The notes: a model not told the origin generated them from the sequence alone. DNA of 40,957 nt from Campylobacterales bacterium (GCA_016744895.1 JADGDK010000013.1:1-40957), one strand, 5' to 3'; shown: positions 1 through 8,871, numbered from the stretch's first letter. Numbers and translations are program-made.

Positions 1-141
1 ATACAACATACTAAAGCTGAGATTGTAAGTGCAGAGTGTAGTGCATGTCGTATGCAGATTACTAATTCTCTTTATGAGGCAGATGTAGATGTAGTGTTTA
101 AAAATCCAATAGAATTAATTGCAAAAGCGTTAAGAAATTGA
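1..141 (+). CDS. Fe-S oxidoreductase, C-terminal fragment (CCG domain)
   Basis: Only the last 46 codons are in the window, read in frame 1 and ending in TGA at 139-141. The translation contains AECSACRMQI and, near the end, NPIELIAKAL. This is the usual end of the cysteine-rich CCG domain found in anaerobic glycerol-3-phosphate dehydrogenase subunit C (GlpC), glycolate oxidase subunit GlcF and LutA-type proteins. In those proteins CCG domains bind non-cubane or 4Fe-4S clusters and pass electrons between a flavin partner and the quinone pool. Which of these the gene encodes cannot be told from the tail alone. The next gene is convergent, on the minus strand, five bases downstream. Confidence 0.7.
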   Translation: MQHTKAEIVSAECSACRMQITNSLYEADVDVVFKNPIELIAKALRN

Positions 142-146
142 AATAG

Positions 147-1652
147 CTATTTCAATTTCGATATATCATAAACGAAAAGATCATTACTACTAAAAGCGAA
201 CAATCTTCTACTATCTTGTGATAAAACAATCTTTTTTATCTTATCAATATTTGGCTGCACTATCGCACTATATCGGTATCCAAAGTAGTCATCTTTGTTG
301 TGTAGTGCATCTCTATCAACCATATATTTTGGTAACAAAAGCGTAGCTCGTTTAAAGGAAATAGCATTTTTATTTGCTATAAATGCTACATATCTACCAT
401 TTTTAGTAAACTGCATATCTCTTGCCCTCTGATAATATCTGTGCCACGCTCCTTCAATATTAAAGTGGTTTAGTTGCTTAACCTCACCACCTATATCTTC
501 AAAAAGTACTACATCATTATTCCTGTGAGTAAGGATATAGCTTTCAAAATGGGATATATTGCTTGTTCCCATTATGAAACCATTGACAGCTGGTGGCCAT
601 GCAGCTTCTCTAAATGGTATATCCGACTTTTCTTTTGGATGATATGGATCAGAAATATCTATGATAGCTAGTTTTTCGTTATGGTGATGTTTTCCAATAT
701 ATAACTCATTCTCATTTGAAGATAAAGCCATCCCTCGATAATACTCTGTAGAAAAGATATTTCCTTGTTTCTTAGGAGCTTTTTTGTCAGATATATCATA
801 TATAACTAATGAATTTCTACTATTTATATAAAGTTTTTTTTCATCTTTGGAAAGTAAAATATCATTCATGTTTAAGATGCTAGTTTTAGATAATACTTTC
901 GGCTTCTTTATTTTTGTTATATCTACAATAAACAAATCATCATATCTTGAGATATAAAAAAGCGTATTTCCATCTTTTGAAAGTTTTACATCTGTAACAA
1001 TACCACCAGGTAACTCAGTTTGTCCCAAAAGTGGTATAACTCCCTCTTTGTCAAGATATAGGGTATTTTTCTTTTTATTAAAGCCACTAGTGGTTACAAC
1101 AGTTGTTAATAATCCATTTTTATTTATATATCGCTCTACCTTTTGATCTTTGAAATTTATATTTTTATTGTCAACTATTAAGTTTCCTTGAGAATCAAAA
1201 CGGGTTTTTGGTCTTGGAAGATATATAGTATTTCTGATATTTCCATTTTCATCTTTAGTGTAACCAACAGAGTCATCCATGTTTTTCTTATTTTTTATTT
1301 TTGTATGTTGTACCACTTTTCCTGAGACAGTATTAGAGCTCTTATCTTCTTTGGTATTGAGATTGATTATCTGTGTACCTATTTGCGCATTTTCGTTGTT
1401 GATATTTAACCCTGTTTCATATGAAATTTTTGGCTGGAGTTTGTCATCTTTTGTCTTTATATTTACAAAAAAAGCCACTGCTAACATAGTGAACAAAACA
1501 AGTGCAATTATCATAATATTGTGGCTATTTTTCTCTGAGACTTGATCATCATATAGATATGTACTTCCACAATGGTCACAAACAATTTTATTGTCACGTA
1601 CAACATACTCATTTGAACCACATGATTTACATTTAAAATACATACTATTCAC
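147..1652 (-). CDS. Membrane-anchored zinc-ribbon / LVIVD beta-propeller protein
   Basis: Three parts are visible. Residues 8-28 form a zinc ribbon with two CxxC pairs (C8, C11, C25, C28). Residues 46-63 are one strongly hydrophobic helix. A linker follows, then from about residue 150 a series of short repeats such as LFIVDITKI, LVIYDISDK and LAIIDISDP. These match the LVIVD family of seven-bladed propellers, often exported or surface proteins. The zinc ribbon would be cytoplasmic and the propeller periplasmic. The start is GTG at 1652, overlapping the upstream cytochrome gene by 8 nt, or ATG at 1643 just after that gene's stop; both keep the zinc ribbon. The coupling to a cytochrome c lipoprotein suggests a shared role at the cell envelope, but no enzymatic function can be assigned. 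Confidence 0.75.
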   Translation of the reverse strand: MNSMYFKCKSCGSNEYVVRDNKIVCDHCGSTYLYDDQVSEKNSHNIMIIALVLFTMLAVAFFVNIKTKDDKLQPKISYETGLNINNENAQIGTQIINLNTKEDKSSNTVSGKVVQHTKIKNKKNMDDSVGYTKDENGNIRNTIYLPRPKTRFDSQGNLIVDNKNINFKDQKVERYINKNGLLTTVVTTSGFNKKKNTLYLDKEGVIPLLGQTELPGGIVTDVKLSKDGNTLFYISRYDDLFIVDITKIKKPKVLSKTSILNMNDILLSKDEKKLYINSRNSLVIYDISDKKAPKKQGNIFSTEYYRGMALSSNENELYIGKHHHNEKLAIIDISDPYHPKEKSDIPFREAAWPPAVNGFIMGTSNISHFESYILTHRNNDVVLFEDIGGEVKQLNHFNIEGAWHRYYQRARDMQFTKNGRYVAFIANKNAISFKRATLLLPKYMVDRDALHNKDDYFGYRYSAIVQPNIDKIKKIVLSQDSRRLFAFSSNDLFVYDISKLK

Positions 1653-2280
1653 TCACAATATTGCCACTATCAGAGGCATATCTATAAACAAACGCATAAA
1701 GGTACTGTTCATATGATTTTTTAAAAGTAACATTTGGGCAAATTTCTTTTAATTCATCGATAAAAGTACCTGTATCATTTGTTTTTGTCCACTCACTTTG
1801 GCTTTTTTGAGATGCAAAATCATTACTACTCATACCACAACTTTCTTCATACTTTATAGCATATAGCTTATGACCTTTGCCTGCAAGAGTTAGACGCTCT
1901 TTATTTAAATCATAGATATAAACTCCTAGTGAAGTGAATTCTTCGTTACTTAAAGTAGATACCTGTCCTTTCATTAAACCACCCATTCCATAATTATTTC
2001 TTGTGTCAGATTTATAATCATGCATCGCTTCTATTAAATCAGTTTCTTTCATTTTAGCTATAACATCACTCTTCCCAAGCGCTTTTTTTTCGGCATAATT
2101 ACCATGACATGCTTTACACTTGTCTTTAAATATTGCTTCACCTTGAGCATAAAATACCTGTCTATTTTTATTGGCTGTTTCCTGTGAAGATATTTCTGTA
2201 TCATTTCTATTAACAGAACTACCACACCCCACAAATAAAAGTAGCATAGATAAATTAAACATATAATATTTCATGTACAT
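1645..2280 (-). CDS. Monohaem c-type cytochrome lipoprotein
   Basis: The N-terminus is a lipoprotein signal ending in LLLFVGC, so C19 should be lipidated and the protein held at a membrane facing the periplasm. One haem c motif, CKACH, lies at residues 55-59 after the typical helix GEAIFKDKC. Met residues near 98-105 (GMGGLMKGQ) are candidates for the distal axial ligand. The rest (about 110-211) has no motif I recognise but includes two further Cys (C148 region and C179 region). An AAAGG ribosome site sits about 9 nt upstream of ATG 2280; a second ATG two codons in is possible. It is the first gene of a two-gene operon with the zinc-ribbon/propeller protein. A small electron carrier is likely; its partner is unknown. 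Confidence 0.8.
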   Translation of the reverse strand: MYMKYYMFNLSMLLLFVGCGSSVNRNDTEISSQETANKNRQVFYAQGEAIFKDKCKACHGNYAEKKALGKSDVIAKMKETDLIEAMHDYKSDTRNNYGMGGLMKGQVSTLSNEEFTSLGVYIYDLNKERLTLAGKGHKLYAIKYEESCGMSSNDFASQKSQSEWTKTNDTGTFIDELKEICPNVTFKKSYEQYLYAFVYRYASDSGNIVSE

Positions 2281-2453
2281 TAATAAACCTTTAAATAATA
2301 TATTAATATATCGGTAATATATTATTTTTCTTTATCTCAATTTAACATTGTGTTTATTTAGTCAAAGTATTGATTTATACGCTATAAGAAAAGTAAAAAT
2401 TGATACAATATTTAAACACTTAGAAAATTTATTAAAGGCATTAAGAACAAATA

Positions 2454-3290
2454 ATGGAATTTTGGAATCATATCTACTCAAATTTTGACCCCGTAGCATT
2501 TAACCTCTTTGGAATAAAAGTCCATTGGTACGGTCTAATGTATGTAACAGCTCTTCTTTTAGGAATCTTTGTTGCACATTGGATTGTAAAAAAAGATAAT
2601 CTGCCTATCAGCAAGGACTTTTTAGACAATTATATCATCTGGATTGAAGTAGGTGTTATTTTAGGAGCGAGAATAGGATATATCCTATTTTATGATCCTA
2701 ATACCTCTTATTATCTTACACATCCTTGGCAGATTTTTAACCCGTTTGGTGAAAATGGTGAATTTGTAGGAATTCGAGGTATGAGTTATCATGGAGCAAT
2801 GCTTGGATTTTTAATAGCTTCGACTCTATTTTCGCTCAAATATAAAGTCAACCAGTGGTTTATGCTAGATATCGCAGCGATTGCGATTCCTGCTGGTTAT
2901 ATCTTTGGTCGTATTGGAAACTTTTTAAACCAAGAACTTATCGGACGTACCACGGATGTATCTTGGGGTATTTATGTTGATACCGTGCTAAGACACCCTT
3001 CTCAACTTTATGAAGCATTTTTAGAGGGTGTAGTAGTTTTTGCCCTTATCTATTTTTATAGAAAAAGAAAAAAGTTTGAAGGTCATTTGATGACTCTTTA
3101 TCTCTTTTTATATGCACTTGCAAGATTTTCAGCTGAATTTTTTAGAGCACCTGATGCTCAAATCGGTTATGTATGCTGTGGATGGATGACAAAAGGACAA
3201 GAATTTTCACTCTTTATGATGTTCTTTAGTATTATTTTATATTTTATCTTAAAAAATTTACCTCAGAAAAAAGTTGATTATTTATCATGA
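2454..3290 (+). CDS. lgt: Prolipoprotein diacylglyceryl transferase Lgt
   Basis: Lgt transfers a diacylglyceryl group from phosphatidylglycerol to the lipobox cysteine of prolipoproteins in the inner membrane. The 278-residue length is normal and about seven hydrophobic segments are visible. The family signature GRIGNFLNQELIGR is at residues 152-165, and the conserved YHGAMLG containing the essential His is at 112-118. The final PLYLFLYALARFSAEFFR-like helix is also typical. The gene heads a plus-strand operon; its stop overlaps the next start by 4 nt (ATGA). Several predicted lipoproteins in this window would be its substrates. I am confident of the identity. Confidence 0.97.
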   Translation: MEFWNHIYSNFDPVAFNLFGIKVHWYGLMYVTALLLGIFVAHWIVKKDNLPISKDFLDNYIIWIEVGVILGARIGYILFYDPNTSYYLTHPWQIFNPFGENGEFVGIRGMSYHGAMLGFLIASTLFSLKYKVNQWFMLDIAAIAIPAGYIFGRIGNFLNQELIGRTTDVSWGIYVDTVLRHPSQLYEAFLEGVVVFALIYFYRKRKKFEGHLMTLYLFLYALARFSAEFFRAPDAQIGYVCCGWMTKGQEFSLFMMFFSIILYFILKNLPQKKVDYLS

Positions 3291-4711
3291 GTACATGTTT
3301 ATATACAATTGAAGGAACACTTTATGATAAACAAAGAGATTTCATATCGACAATACATACGTTCGTACTCAAATTTGATCTAATAGCAAAGATAGAAAAG
3401 AGTAAAACAGGCTATTTAATTGAAATAAAAGCTGATGAAGAAGAACTTCTTGATTTTGAACCTCAATTATTTAAAAAAATTGCAAGCCTTATGGAGATAA
3501 AATTATACACTAAAAAGAATCCTAAACTTTCTAAAATAGATATTGATAATAATAAGCCATTTAAAACCTGTGCACAACTATTAAGACAAGAGAAGATAAT
3601 AGCCATCAAAGGTCATAATTGTTTTCACCTAGTCTGTAGTGCTTCAAAATCAAAAGCTGTACTTGCCTTGAGAGCTCTCATTTCACAGCCTGATAAACCA
3701 CTTTCAGTTATGTACAAAAATATACAAAAAGCACGACAACTTATTTTGCTCTCTACTAAAGAGGAAACACTTTTAACATCTGTAAATAGACCTTTTGTAA
3801 TCGCAAAATTAAGATCACTCCATCGACTAGAAAAAGTTAAATACAAACACAAACTCACACCACTTATAAACACAATAAACCAAAAAATAATGCTCTCTCT
3901 TCCACACAATGATATTTATCAAAGACTATTTGAACAAATTGATTTTCCTATTGTAAGTATTGATACTAAAATTATGGAAAAAAATCTACTATTAAAGACA
4001 TATGCTGATAAAGTTGAATATATCTTAGATTCTGATGAAGCATGGCAAGAGCCTAAAGCTAGAGAAGTTTTACAAATTACTTATGGCAAAACCCAAAGTA
4101 TTGAACCTACAATTGAGATGAAAGAAAAAGCATTTAAAGTTTGTCTAGATTACGAACAAAGTACTATAGAAAATTTCAAACTTAAACCATTAAAAATGCT
4201 AGAAGAAGATGATCCTAAATATAAAGCTTTGAGTCTTCTTTTTGCAAAACTTCCACTAGAACAGATTTTAACACTAGAACTCTCTTTCACTGCAAAGGAG
4301 ATAAAAGCACTTCATCTAAATTGGGAAAATAGCACAAATAGATCAATTTCTCTTCTTGATCTATTTGATGCAATTGTTAGTTTATCTGGAGAACTTCATC
4401 ACAAGAGTTTTATTAATCAAAGTGTTATGTTAGTAGAGACCTATTATGAGGCGTGTGAAGAACATTTATTTGATTATCAGATTGTAGATAATGAAATTGA
4501 TATTGATATTATCTCAAGTTATTTAACTAGTAATAAACTTAAAAAATTAGGCCCCACACTTGTAAATACTATTAGTACCATCATCGTTCAAATTGCCAAA
4601 GAACAAAATTTAGATGTACATTTAAATGGTGCACTATTTCACTATCGAGATTTAAGTGAATTGACAATTGAAAAACTAGAAGATGAAGATATAAAGGTGA
4701 TATTATCATGA
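3287..4711 (+). CDS. Degenerate HypF-like protein (YrdC-like and Kae1-like remnants)
   Basis: The 474-residue protein resembles parts of HypF, the ~750-residue carbamoyltransferase of NiFe-hydrogenase maturation. Residues 104-117 (IIAIKGHNCFHLVC), 135-143 (PDKPLSVMY) and 167-172 (NRPFVI) follow the HypF YrdC domain in order and spacing. Residues 354-385 (LLDLFDAIVSLSGEL, then FINQSVMLVET) resemble the HypF Kae1-like segment GRLFDAVaallG...yEGQAAmeLE. Residues 1-60 could be a worn acylphosphatase domain. Missing are the acylphosphatase GVGFRP loop, the paired CxxC zinc fingers and the HxxxH-type metal site. It lies between lgt and agcS with ATGA overlaps at both ends, so it is translated. It is unlikely to do full HypF chemistry; a binding or regulatory role is possible but unproven. 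Confidence 0.6.
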   Translation: MSTCLYTIEGTLYDKQRDFISTIHTFVLKFDLIAKIEKSKTGYLIEIKADEEELLDFEPQLFKKIASLMEIKLYTKKNPKLSKIDIDNNKPFKTCAQLLRQEKIIAIKGHNCFHLVCSASKSKAVLALRALISQPDKPLSVMYKNIQKARQLILLSTKEETLLTSVNRPFVIAKLRSLHRLEKVKYKHKLTPLINTINQKIMLSLPHNDIYQRLFEQIDFPIVSIDTKIMEKNLLLKTYADKVEYILDSDEAWQEPKAREVLQITYGKTQSIEPTIEMKEKAFKVCLDYEQSTIENFKLKPLKMLEEDDPKYKALSLLFAKLPLEQILTLELSFTAKEIKALHLNWENSTNRSISLLDLFDAIVSLSGELHHKSFINQSVMLVETYYEACEEHLFDYQIVDNEIDIDIISSYLTSNKLKKLGPTLVNTISTIIVQIAKEQNLDVHLNGALFHYRDLSELTIEKLEDEDIKVILS

Positions 4712-6150
4712 ATGAACTCTTTAGCGCAATAAATGGATTTTTATCAAACCTACTCTTTTTTGATATCTTATTTGGGCAAGTTAAAGGAACTACCATACCT
4801 TTTTTAGTTGCTTGGCTTATCACTGGTGGTGTTTTTCTTACTATTAAAATGGGTTTTGTAAACCTAAAAATGTTACGTCACTCTTATCATATTGTAAGAG
4901 GAAAATATCATACTAAAGAAGACAAAGGCCTTATCACACCGTTTGAATCACTAACAACGGCACTCTCAGCAACTGTTGGTCTTGGTAATATTGCAGGAGT
5001 TGCAATTGCTGTATCTATAGGTGGACCTGGTGCAACATTTTGGATGATTATCGCTGGATTTTTAGGAATGACTCTGAAATTTACTGAAGTAACACTTTCA
5101 TTACAACATAGAGAGTTTTTAAAAGATGGCTCTATCATGGGTGGGGGTATGGAGTATCTCTCTAAAGGTCTTGCCAATAAAGGAATGAAGGGCTTTGGAA
5201 AAGGTCTTGCAATTGTATTTGCAATCTTTATGATAGGTGGTGCAATAGGAGGTGGAAATACCTTCCAAGTTTCACAAGCTTTAGGAGTCGTCCAACAAGA
5301 AATTCCATTTTTGAAAGAGTATCCAATTGTATTTGGAATCTCAATTGCCCTTATCACTGGTGCAGTTATCATTGGTGGTATTCAAAGAATTGCACATACT
5401 ACTGTTAAGATTGTACCTACTATGGTCTTTATCTATGTTACAGCATCACTTTGGATACTCATAACAAATTTTACTCAAATACCCCATGCTTTTTGGCTTA
5501 TTTTTTCTGAAGCATTTGCACCAACTGCTGCAGCTGGTGGTATGATAGGAGTCATCATACAAGGGTTTCAAAGAGCAGTTTTTTCTAGTGAAGCCGGACT
5601 TGGCTCTGCCGCAATTGCACATGCACCAGCTCGTGTAAAATATCCAGTTAGACAAGGTATGGTATCTCTTTATGAACCTTTTATAGATACTATCATAGTA
5701 TGTACTATGACAGCCCTTGTAATTATCATTACAGGTGTTTATGATCCAGCTAATGGTTATAAAGAACTTATAGAAGCACAACAAGGTGCTGCACTCACTT
5801 CTGCTGCTTATGGAACAGTGATCTCATGGTTTCCTAGTATACTTTCTATATCTATAGTACTTTTTGCTTTTTCAACGATGATTGCGTGGTCATATTATGG
5901 AGAGAGAGCTTGGGTTTATCTTTTTGGAAGTGGTTCATCATTGATTTTTAAACTCATTTTTTTAAGTTTTACAATCTTTGCATCTGTTGTAAGTACAGCA
6001 ATAATGGTTGACTTTAGCTTTATGCTAATTCTTGGAATGGCACTACCTAATATATTAGGTCTTTATATTTTAAGTGGAGATGTTAAGAGAGAACTTAATA
6101 TTTATCTTACCAAATTAAAAAATGGTGAATTAGATAAAGAAAGTATTTAA
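4708..6150 (+). CDS. Sodium:alanine/amino-acid symporter (AGCS family)
   Basis: The protein is a 480-residue polytopic membrane protein with about eleven hydrophobic segments. It carries the AGCS hallmark region: SATVGLGNIAGVA at residues 87-99, then GGPGATFWMIIAGFLGM at 105-121, which matches the family signature GGxGAxFWMW. Members import alanine or glycine with sodium. Later conserved pieces include GGGNTFQVSQ and FSSEAGLGSAAIAHAPA. The start overlaps the HypF-like gene by 4 nt, so it is the third gene of the lgt operon. Exact substrate cannot be read from sequence; E. coli-type alsT/dagA and B. subtilis-type glutamine relatives look alike at this level. Confidence 0.93.
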   Translation: MNELFSAINGFLSNLLFFDILFGQVKGTTIPFLVAWLITGGVFLTIKMGFVNLKMLRHSYHIVRGKYHTKEDKGLITPFESLTTALSATVGLGNIAGVAIAVSIGGPGATFWMIIAGFLGMTLKFTEVTLSLQHREFLKDGSIMGGGMEYLSKGLANKGMKGFGKGLAIVFAIFMIGGAIGGGNTFQVSQALGVVQQEIPFLKEYPIVFGISIALITGAVIIGGIQRIAHTTVKIVPTMVFIYVTASLWILITNFTQIPHAFWLIFSEAFAPTAAAGGMIGVIIQGFQRAVFSSEAGLGSAAIAHAPARVKYPVRQGMVSLYEPFIDTIIVCTMTALVIIITGVYDPANGYKELIEAQQGAALTSAAYGTVISWFPSILSISIVLFAFSTMIAWSYYGERAWVYLFGSGSSLIFKLIFLSFTIFASVVSTAIMVDFSFMLILGMALPNILGLYILSGDVKRELNIYLTKLKNGELDKESI

Positions 6151-6170
6151 TAAAATTTAGTTTTGTCGAT

Positions 6171-6188
6171 TATACTTCTATAAAGGAG
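6171..6188 (+). promoter_or_regulatory. Putative -10 element and ribosome site for the PAS gene
   Basis: TATACT at 6171-6176 is followed by AAAGGAG at 6182-6188, six bases before ATG 6194. Campylobacterota promoters are usually recognised by the -10 alone, with a T-rich upstream region, and the bases just upstream here (TTTAGTTTTG) fit. The leader would be very short. The PAS gene may therefore have its own start in addition to readthrough from agcS. Confidence 0.45.
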
Positions 6189-6193
6189 TATGT

Positions 6194-6613
6194 ATGACAG
6201 CTGAAGTAGAATCTGAATATTTAACATTTCTAGATGATGGTGAAGTCTTATTTGACTTTAATTTCTTACTCTCTGAAACTGATGAAAAAGGTGTCATTAC
6301 ATACGCAAATGAAGCTTTTGCACAAACAGCAAATTATGAAATTGACGAACTTATCGGACAACCACATAATATAATCAGACATCCAGATATGCCTCGTATT
6401 GCATTTAAAGGACTTTGGGATGATATACAAACCAAAGGATTTTGGCAAGGTTTTGTAAAAAATGCTCGAAGAGGTGGTGGATTTTACTGGGTATACGGTA
6501 CTGTTTTGAGAAGAATTGACAGTAATGGAAAAATTCACTATATATCAATTAGAACAAAACCTTCACGAGATGCAGTTAAAGAGCATGATGCACTTTATAA
6601 AACTTTGGTATAA
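6194..6613 (+). CDS. Stand-alone Aer/CetB-type PAS domain protein
   Basis: The 139-residue protein is essentially one PAS domain. Residues 32-69 read GVITYANEAF followed by DELIGQPHNIIRHPDMP, and KNARRGGGFYWVYG is at 89-102. These are hallmarks of the FAD-binding PAS domain of E. coli Aer and of Campylobacter CetB, including the RHPDMP stretch that contributes to FAD binding. In Campylobacter jejuni, CetB works with the HAMP/signalling protein CetA in energy taxis. No CetA-like partner is in this window, and the protein has no membrane segment or signalling domain of its own. A redox or energy sensor feeding chemotaxis is the best guess. Confidence 0.8.
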   Translation: MTAEVESEYLTFLDDGEVLFDFNFLLSETDEKGVITYANEAFAQTANYEIDELIGQPHNIIRHPDMPRIAFKGLWDDIQTKGFWQGFVKNARRGGGFYWVYGTVLRRIDSNGKIHYISIRTKPSRDAVKEHDALYKTLV

Positions 6614-6629
6614 AAAATAGGATATTATT

Positions 6630-6710
6630 ATGATAATACTTATAATTTTAGCTGCAATAACATTTGCACTTATCATGTTTTTGCAATATAACCATTATGA
6701 AGAAGAATAG
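6630..6710 (+). CDS. 26-residue single-span membrane peptide
   Basis: A short open frame starts at ATG 6630 with an AGGA ribosome site (6618-6622) at a proper distance. It encodes 26 residues: a hydrophobic helix from residue 2 to about 18 (MIILIILAAITFALIMFL) followed by a charged tail QYNHYEEE. It begins 16 nt after the PAS gene and its last codons lie inside the following terminator stem. The composition is typical of small bacterial membrane proteins that bind larger membrane complexes. It has no homologue that I recognise. Confidence 0.5.
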   Translation: MIILIILAAITFALIMFLQYNHYEEE

Positions 6711-6736
6711 AGTAGTTAAACTACTTTTTTCTTCAT
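6697..6736. terminator. Bidirectional terminator between the lgt operon and purF
   Basis: A perfect stem AGTAGT/ACTACT (6711-6716 with 6720-6725) is followed by six T, and an outer pair ATGAAGAA/TTCTTCAT (6697-6704 with 6729-6736) encloses it. Read from the minus strand the outer arm also ends in an A/T tract. It separates convergent transcription units and overlaps the end of the 26-residue reading frame. Confidence 0.75.
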
Positions 6737-6754
6737 AATCTTAATATAAGTATC

Positions 6755-8092
6755 TTATTTTATAAAATAATTACCATCAAAACTCACAAGAGAATATTTT
6801 GTTTCATTCCCCAAACTCTCCACTAAACCATCAAGTGATAAAAATGAAAGTGAATCTGCTCCAATTTGATCTCTAATCTCATCTTCACTCATATTTGCAC
6901 TAATAAGTTCTTCATAACTTGGTGTATCAATACCATAACGACATGGATGCTTGATAGGTGGAGAGGCTAATTTAAAATGCACCTCTGTAGCCCCTGCATC
7001 TTTAAGCATTTTAACAATTTGTCTTGAGGTTGTACCACGTACTAGTGAATCATCTATGATAATAACTCTTTTGCCCTCTATGACTTTTCTAATTGGAGAT
7101 AATTTAAGTTTTACTTTTAAATCTCGCATCTCTTGTATCGGCTCAATAAAGGTTCTACCAACATAATGATTTCGAACGATTGCATTTTCAAAAGGTATAC
7201 CACTTTGTTCACTATATCCAAGTGCAGCAGCGATACCACTGTCTGGAACAGGTAAAATGATATCAGCGTCTACAGGCGCTTCTATGGCAAGTCTTCTACC
7301 CATTTCAACACGTTTTTCATAAACATTTTTACCACAAATTTCACTATCAGGTCTTGCAAAATAGATATATTCAAATGCACAAGGTCTAGGTTCTGGCTCA
7401 TAAAGTTGAACTGATTTTGGCTCTTCCCCTTTTTCAAGGATTACCATTTCACCAGGTCTGATATCCCTAACAAATTCAGCCCCAACAAGGTCAAATGCAC
7501 ATGTCTCACTTGCAATAATATACCCACCATTTTTGAACTTTCCAAGTGAAAAAGGACGTACACCATAACGATCACGGATCGCAAACATCTTTTTACGACT
7601 TTGAATGAGAAGACAATACGCACCCTTAATTTGATTTACTGCCTCAACAATACGATCTTGTAAACTATTTTCTTTACTTCTTGCAATAAGGTGTATAATA
7701 TTTTCAGTATCCATATAAGATTGAAATATTGCACCCTCTTCTATCAACTGATTACGTATTTCATCTTTATTGGTTAAATTTCCATTATGTACAACAGAAA
7801 TTTCGCCAAGTTTATATTTTGCAGAGATCGGCTGTGCATCTAAAACAGAAGAACTTCCAGCTGTTGAATAACGGTTATGACCTACTGCCATAGAACCTTT
7901 TAAATACTCAAATGTTCCTTCATGCGCATAGACATCAGTAACAAGACCTCTTCTTTTTTTTGTGTAAATTTTCTCACCATCACTTGAACTTATTCCCGTG
8001 GCTTCTTGTCCACGATGTTGCATTGCAAAAAGAGCATAATATGCTACTTTTGAAGCATTGGGAATATTGTAAACGCCAACTATTGCACACAT
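6755..8092 (-). CDS. purF: Amidophosphoribosyltransferase PurF
   Basis: PurF makes 5-phosphoribosylamine from PRPP and glutamine, the first committed step of purine synthesis. The N-terminus MCAIVGVYN leaves C2 as the exposed catalytic nucleophile after Met removal, with no propeptide. HRGQEATGIS and GHNRYSTAG mark the class II glutaminase domain, and VIIIDDSLVRGTTS (about 339-352) is the PRPP loop. The 445-residue length is normal. It is the last gene of the trxA-trxB-dapB-purF operon, starting 8 nt after dapB, and ends before the shared terminator at 6697-6736. Confidence 0.97.
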   Translation of the reverse strand: MCAIVGVYNIPNASKVAYYALFAMQHRGQEATGISSSDGEKIYTKKRRGLVTDVYAHEGTFEYLKGSMAVGHNRYSTAGSSSVLDAQPISAKYKLGEISVVHNGNLTNKDEIRNQLIEEGAIFQSYMDTENIIHLIARSKENSLQDRIVEAVNQIKGAYCLLIQSRKKMFAIRDRYGVRPFSLGKFKNGGYIIASETCAFDLVGAEFVRDIRPGEMVILEKGEEPKSVQLYEPEPRPCAFEYIYFARPDSEICGKNVYEKRVEMGRRLAIEAPVDADIILPVPDSGIAAALGYSEQSGIPFENAIVRNHYVGRTFIEPIQEMRDLKVKLKLSPIRKVIEGKRVIIIDDSLVRGTTSRQIVKMLKDAGATEVHFKLASPPIKHPCRYGIDTPSYEELISANMSEDEIRDQIGADSLSFLSLDGLVESLGNETKYSLVSFDGNYFIK

Positions 8093-8100
8093 ATTTTTTC

Positions 8101-8871
8101 CTAAATTCCTAAACAGTCTGTAATATTATAAAGACCATTTTCTTGATTTACTATCCATTTTGAAGCTTTAATAGCCCCTTTTGCAAATGTATCACGACTT
8201 GTTGCCGTATGATTGATTTCGATATACTCGCCATCATTATAAAATCCAACAGTATGACGACCAACGATATCACCTCCACGAAGTGCCATGACTGCAATCT
8301 CATCTTTTGTCCGCTCACCAATGTTTCCATCTCGTCCACTTACACGAACATTGTCTAGATCTAATCCTCTAGCATCTGCTACATGTTCTGCCAATGTTAA
8401 TGCTGTTCCACTTGGAGCATCTTTTTTGTATCTATGGTGTTGCTCAACAATTTCAGCATCAAAATCTGCTAACGCTCCAGAAGCCATATGTGCAAGTTTA
8501 TTTAAAATTGCAACGCCTAAAGACATATTTGTTGCATAAAGAATTGGCATATATTTTGATGCCTCTTCCAAAAGGTTGAGTTGATGTTTACTCATTCCTG
8601 TTGTACCTATCACCAATGGTGTTGGGCAATCTTTAATCGCAGTCTCTAAGAGTGACTCTGTACCATTTGGCAATGTAAAATCAATCACAACATCAGAGTT
8701 TTCTAAAAGTGTCTTCGCATCATTTGTTATTAATATATCCTCATCTACTGGATATTTAAACTCATCAATAGCATGAAGTGTAGTTGCAACAGCTTTTTCA
8801 TCATCTCTAAGATTTTTAACAAGTAACTCACCTACTCGACCTGTTGAACCATGAATTCCTACTTTTATCAT
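8101..8871 (-). CDS. dapB: 4-hydroxy-tetrahydrodipicolinate reductase DapB
   Basis: DapB reduces 4-hydroxy-tetrahydrodipicolinate with NAD(P)H in lysine and diaminopimelate synthesis. The dinucleotide-binding loop [13 protein letters not shown] is at residues 5-17. The signature [20 protein letters not shown] is at about 141-160 and contains the catalytic HH and the Lys used for substrate binding. GTTGMS and the [11 protein letters not shown] loop are also present. The length of 256 residues is normal. It lies 22 nt after trxB and 8 nt before purF on the minus strand. Confidence 0.97.
   Translation of the reverse strand: MIKVGIHGSTGRVGELLVKNLRDDEKAVATTLHAIDEFKYPVDEDILITNDAKTLLENSDVVIDFTLPNGTESLLETAIKDCPTPLVIGTTGMSKHQLNLLEEASKYMPILYATNMSLGVAILNKLAHMASGALADFDAEIVEQHHRYKKDAPSGTALTLAEHVADARGLDLDNVRVSGRDGNIGERTKDEIAVMALRGGDIVGRHTVGFYNDGEYIEINHTATSRDTFAKGAIKASKWIVNQENGLYNITDCLGI

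Noticed and set aside
1569-1631. Two CxxC motifs in the propeller protein as haem sites
   Set aside because: Neither is followed by His; the spacing fits a zinc ribbon.
4908-5372. 154-residue minus-strand frame opposite the symporter gene
   Set aside because: Pro- and Ile-rich translation with no motif; it is the antisense shadow of a well-conserved gene.
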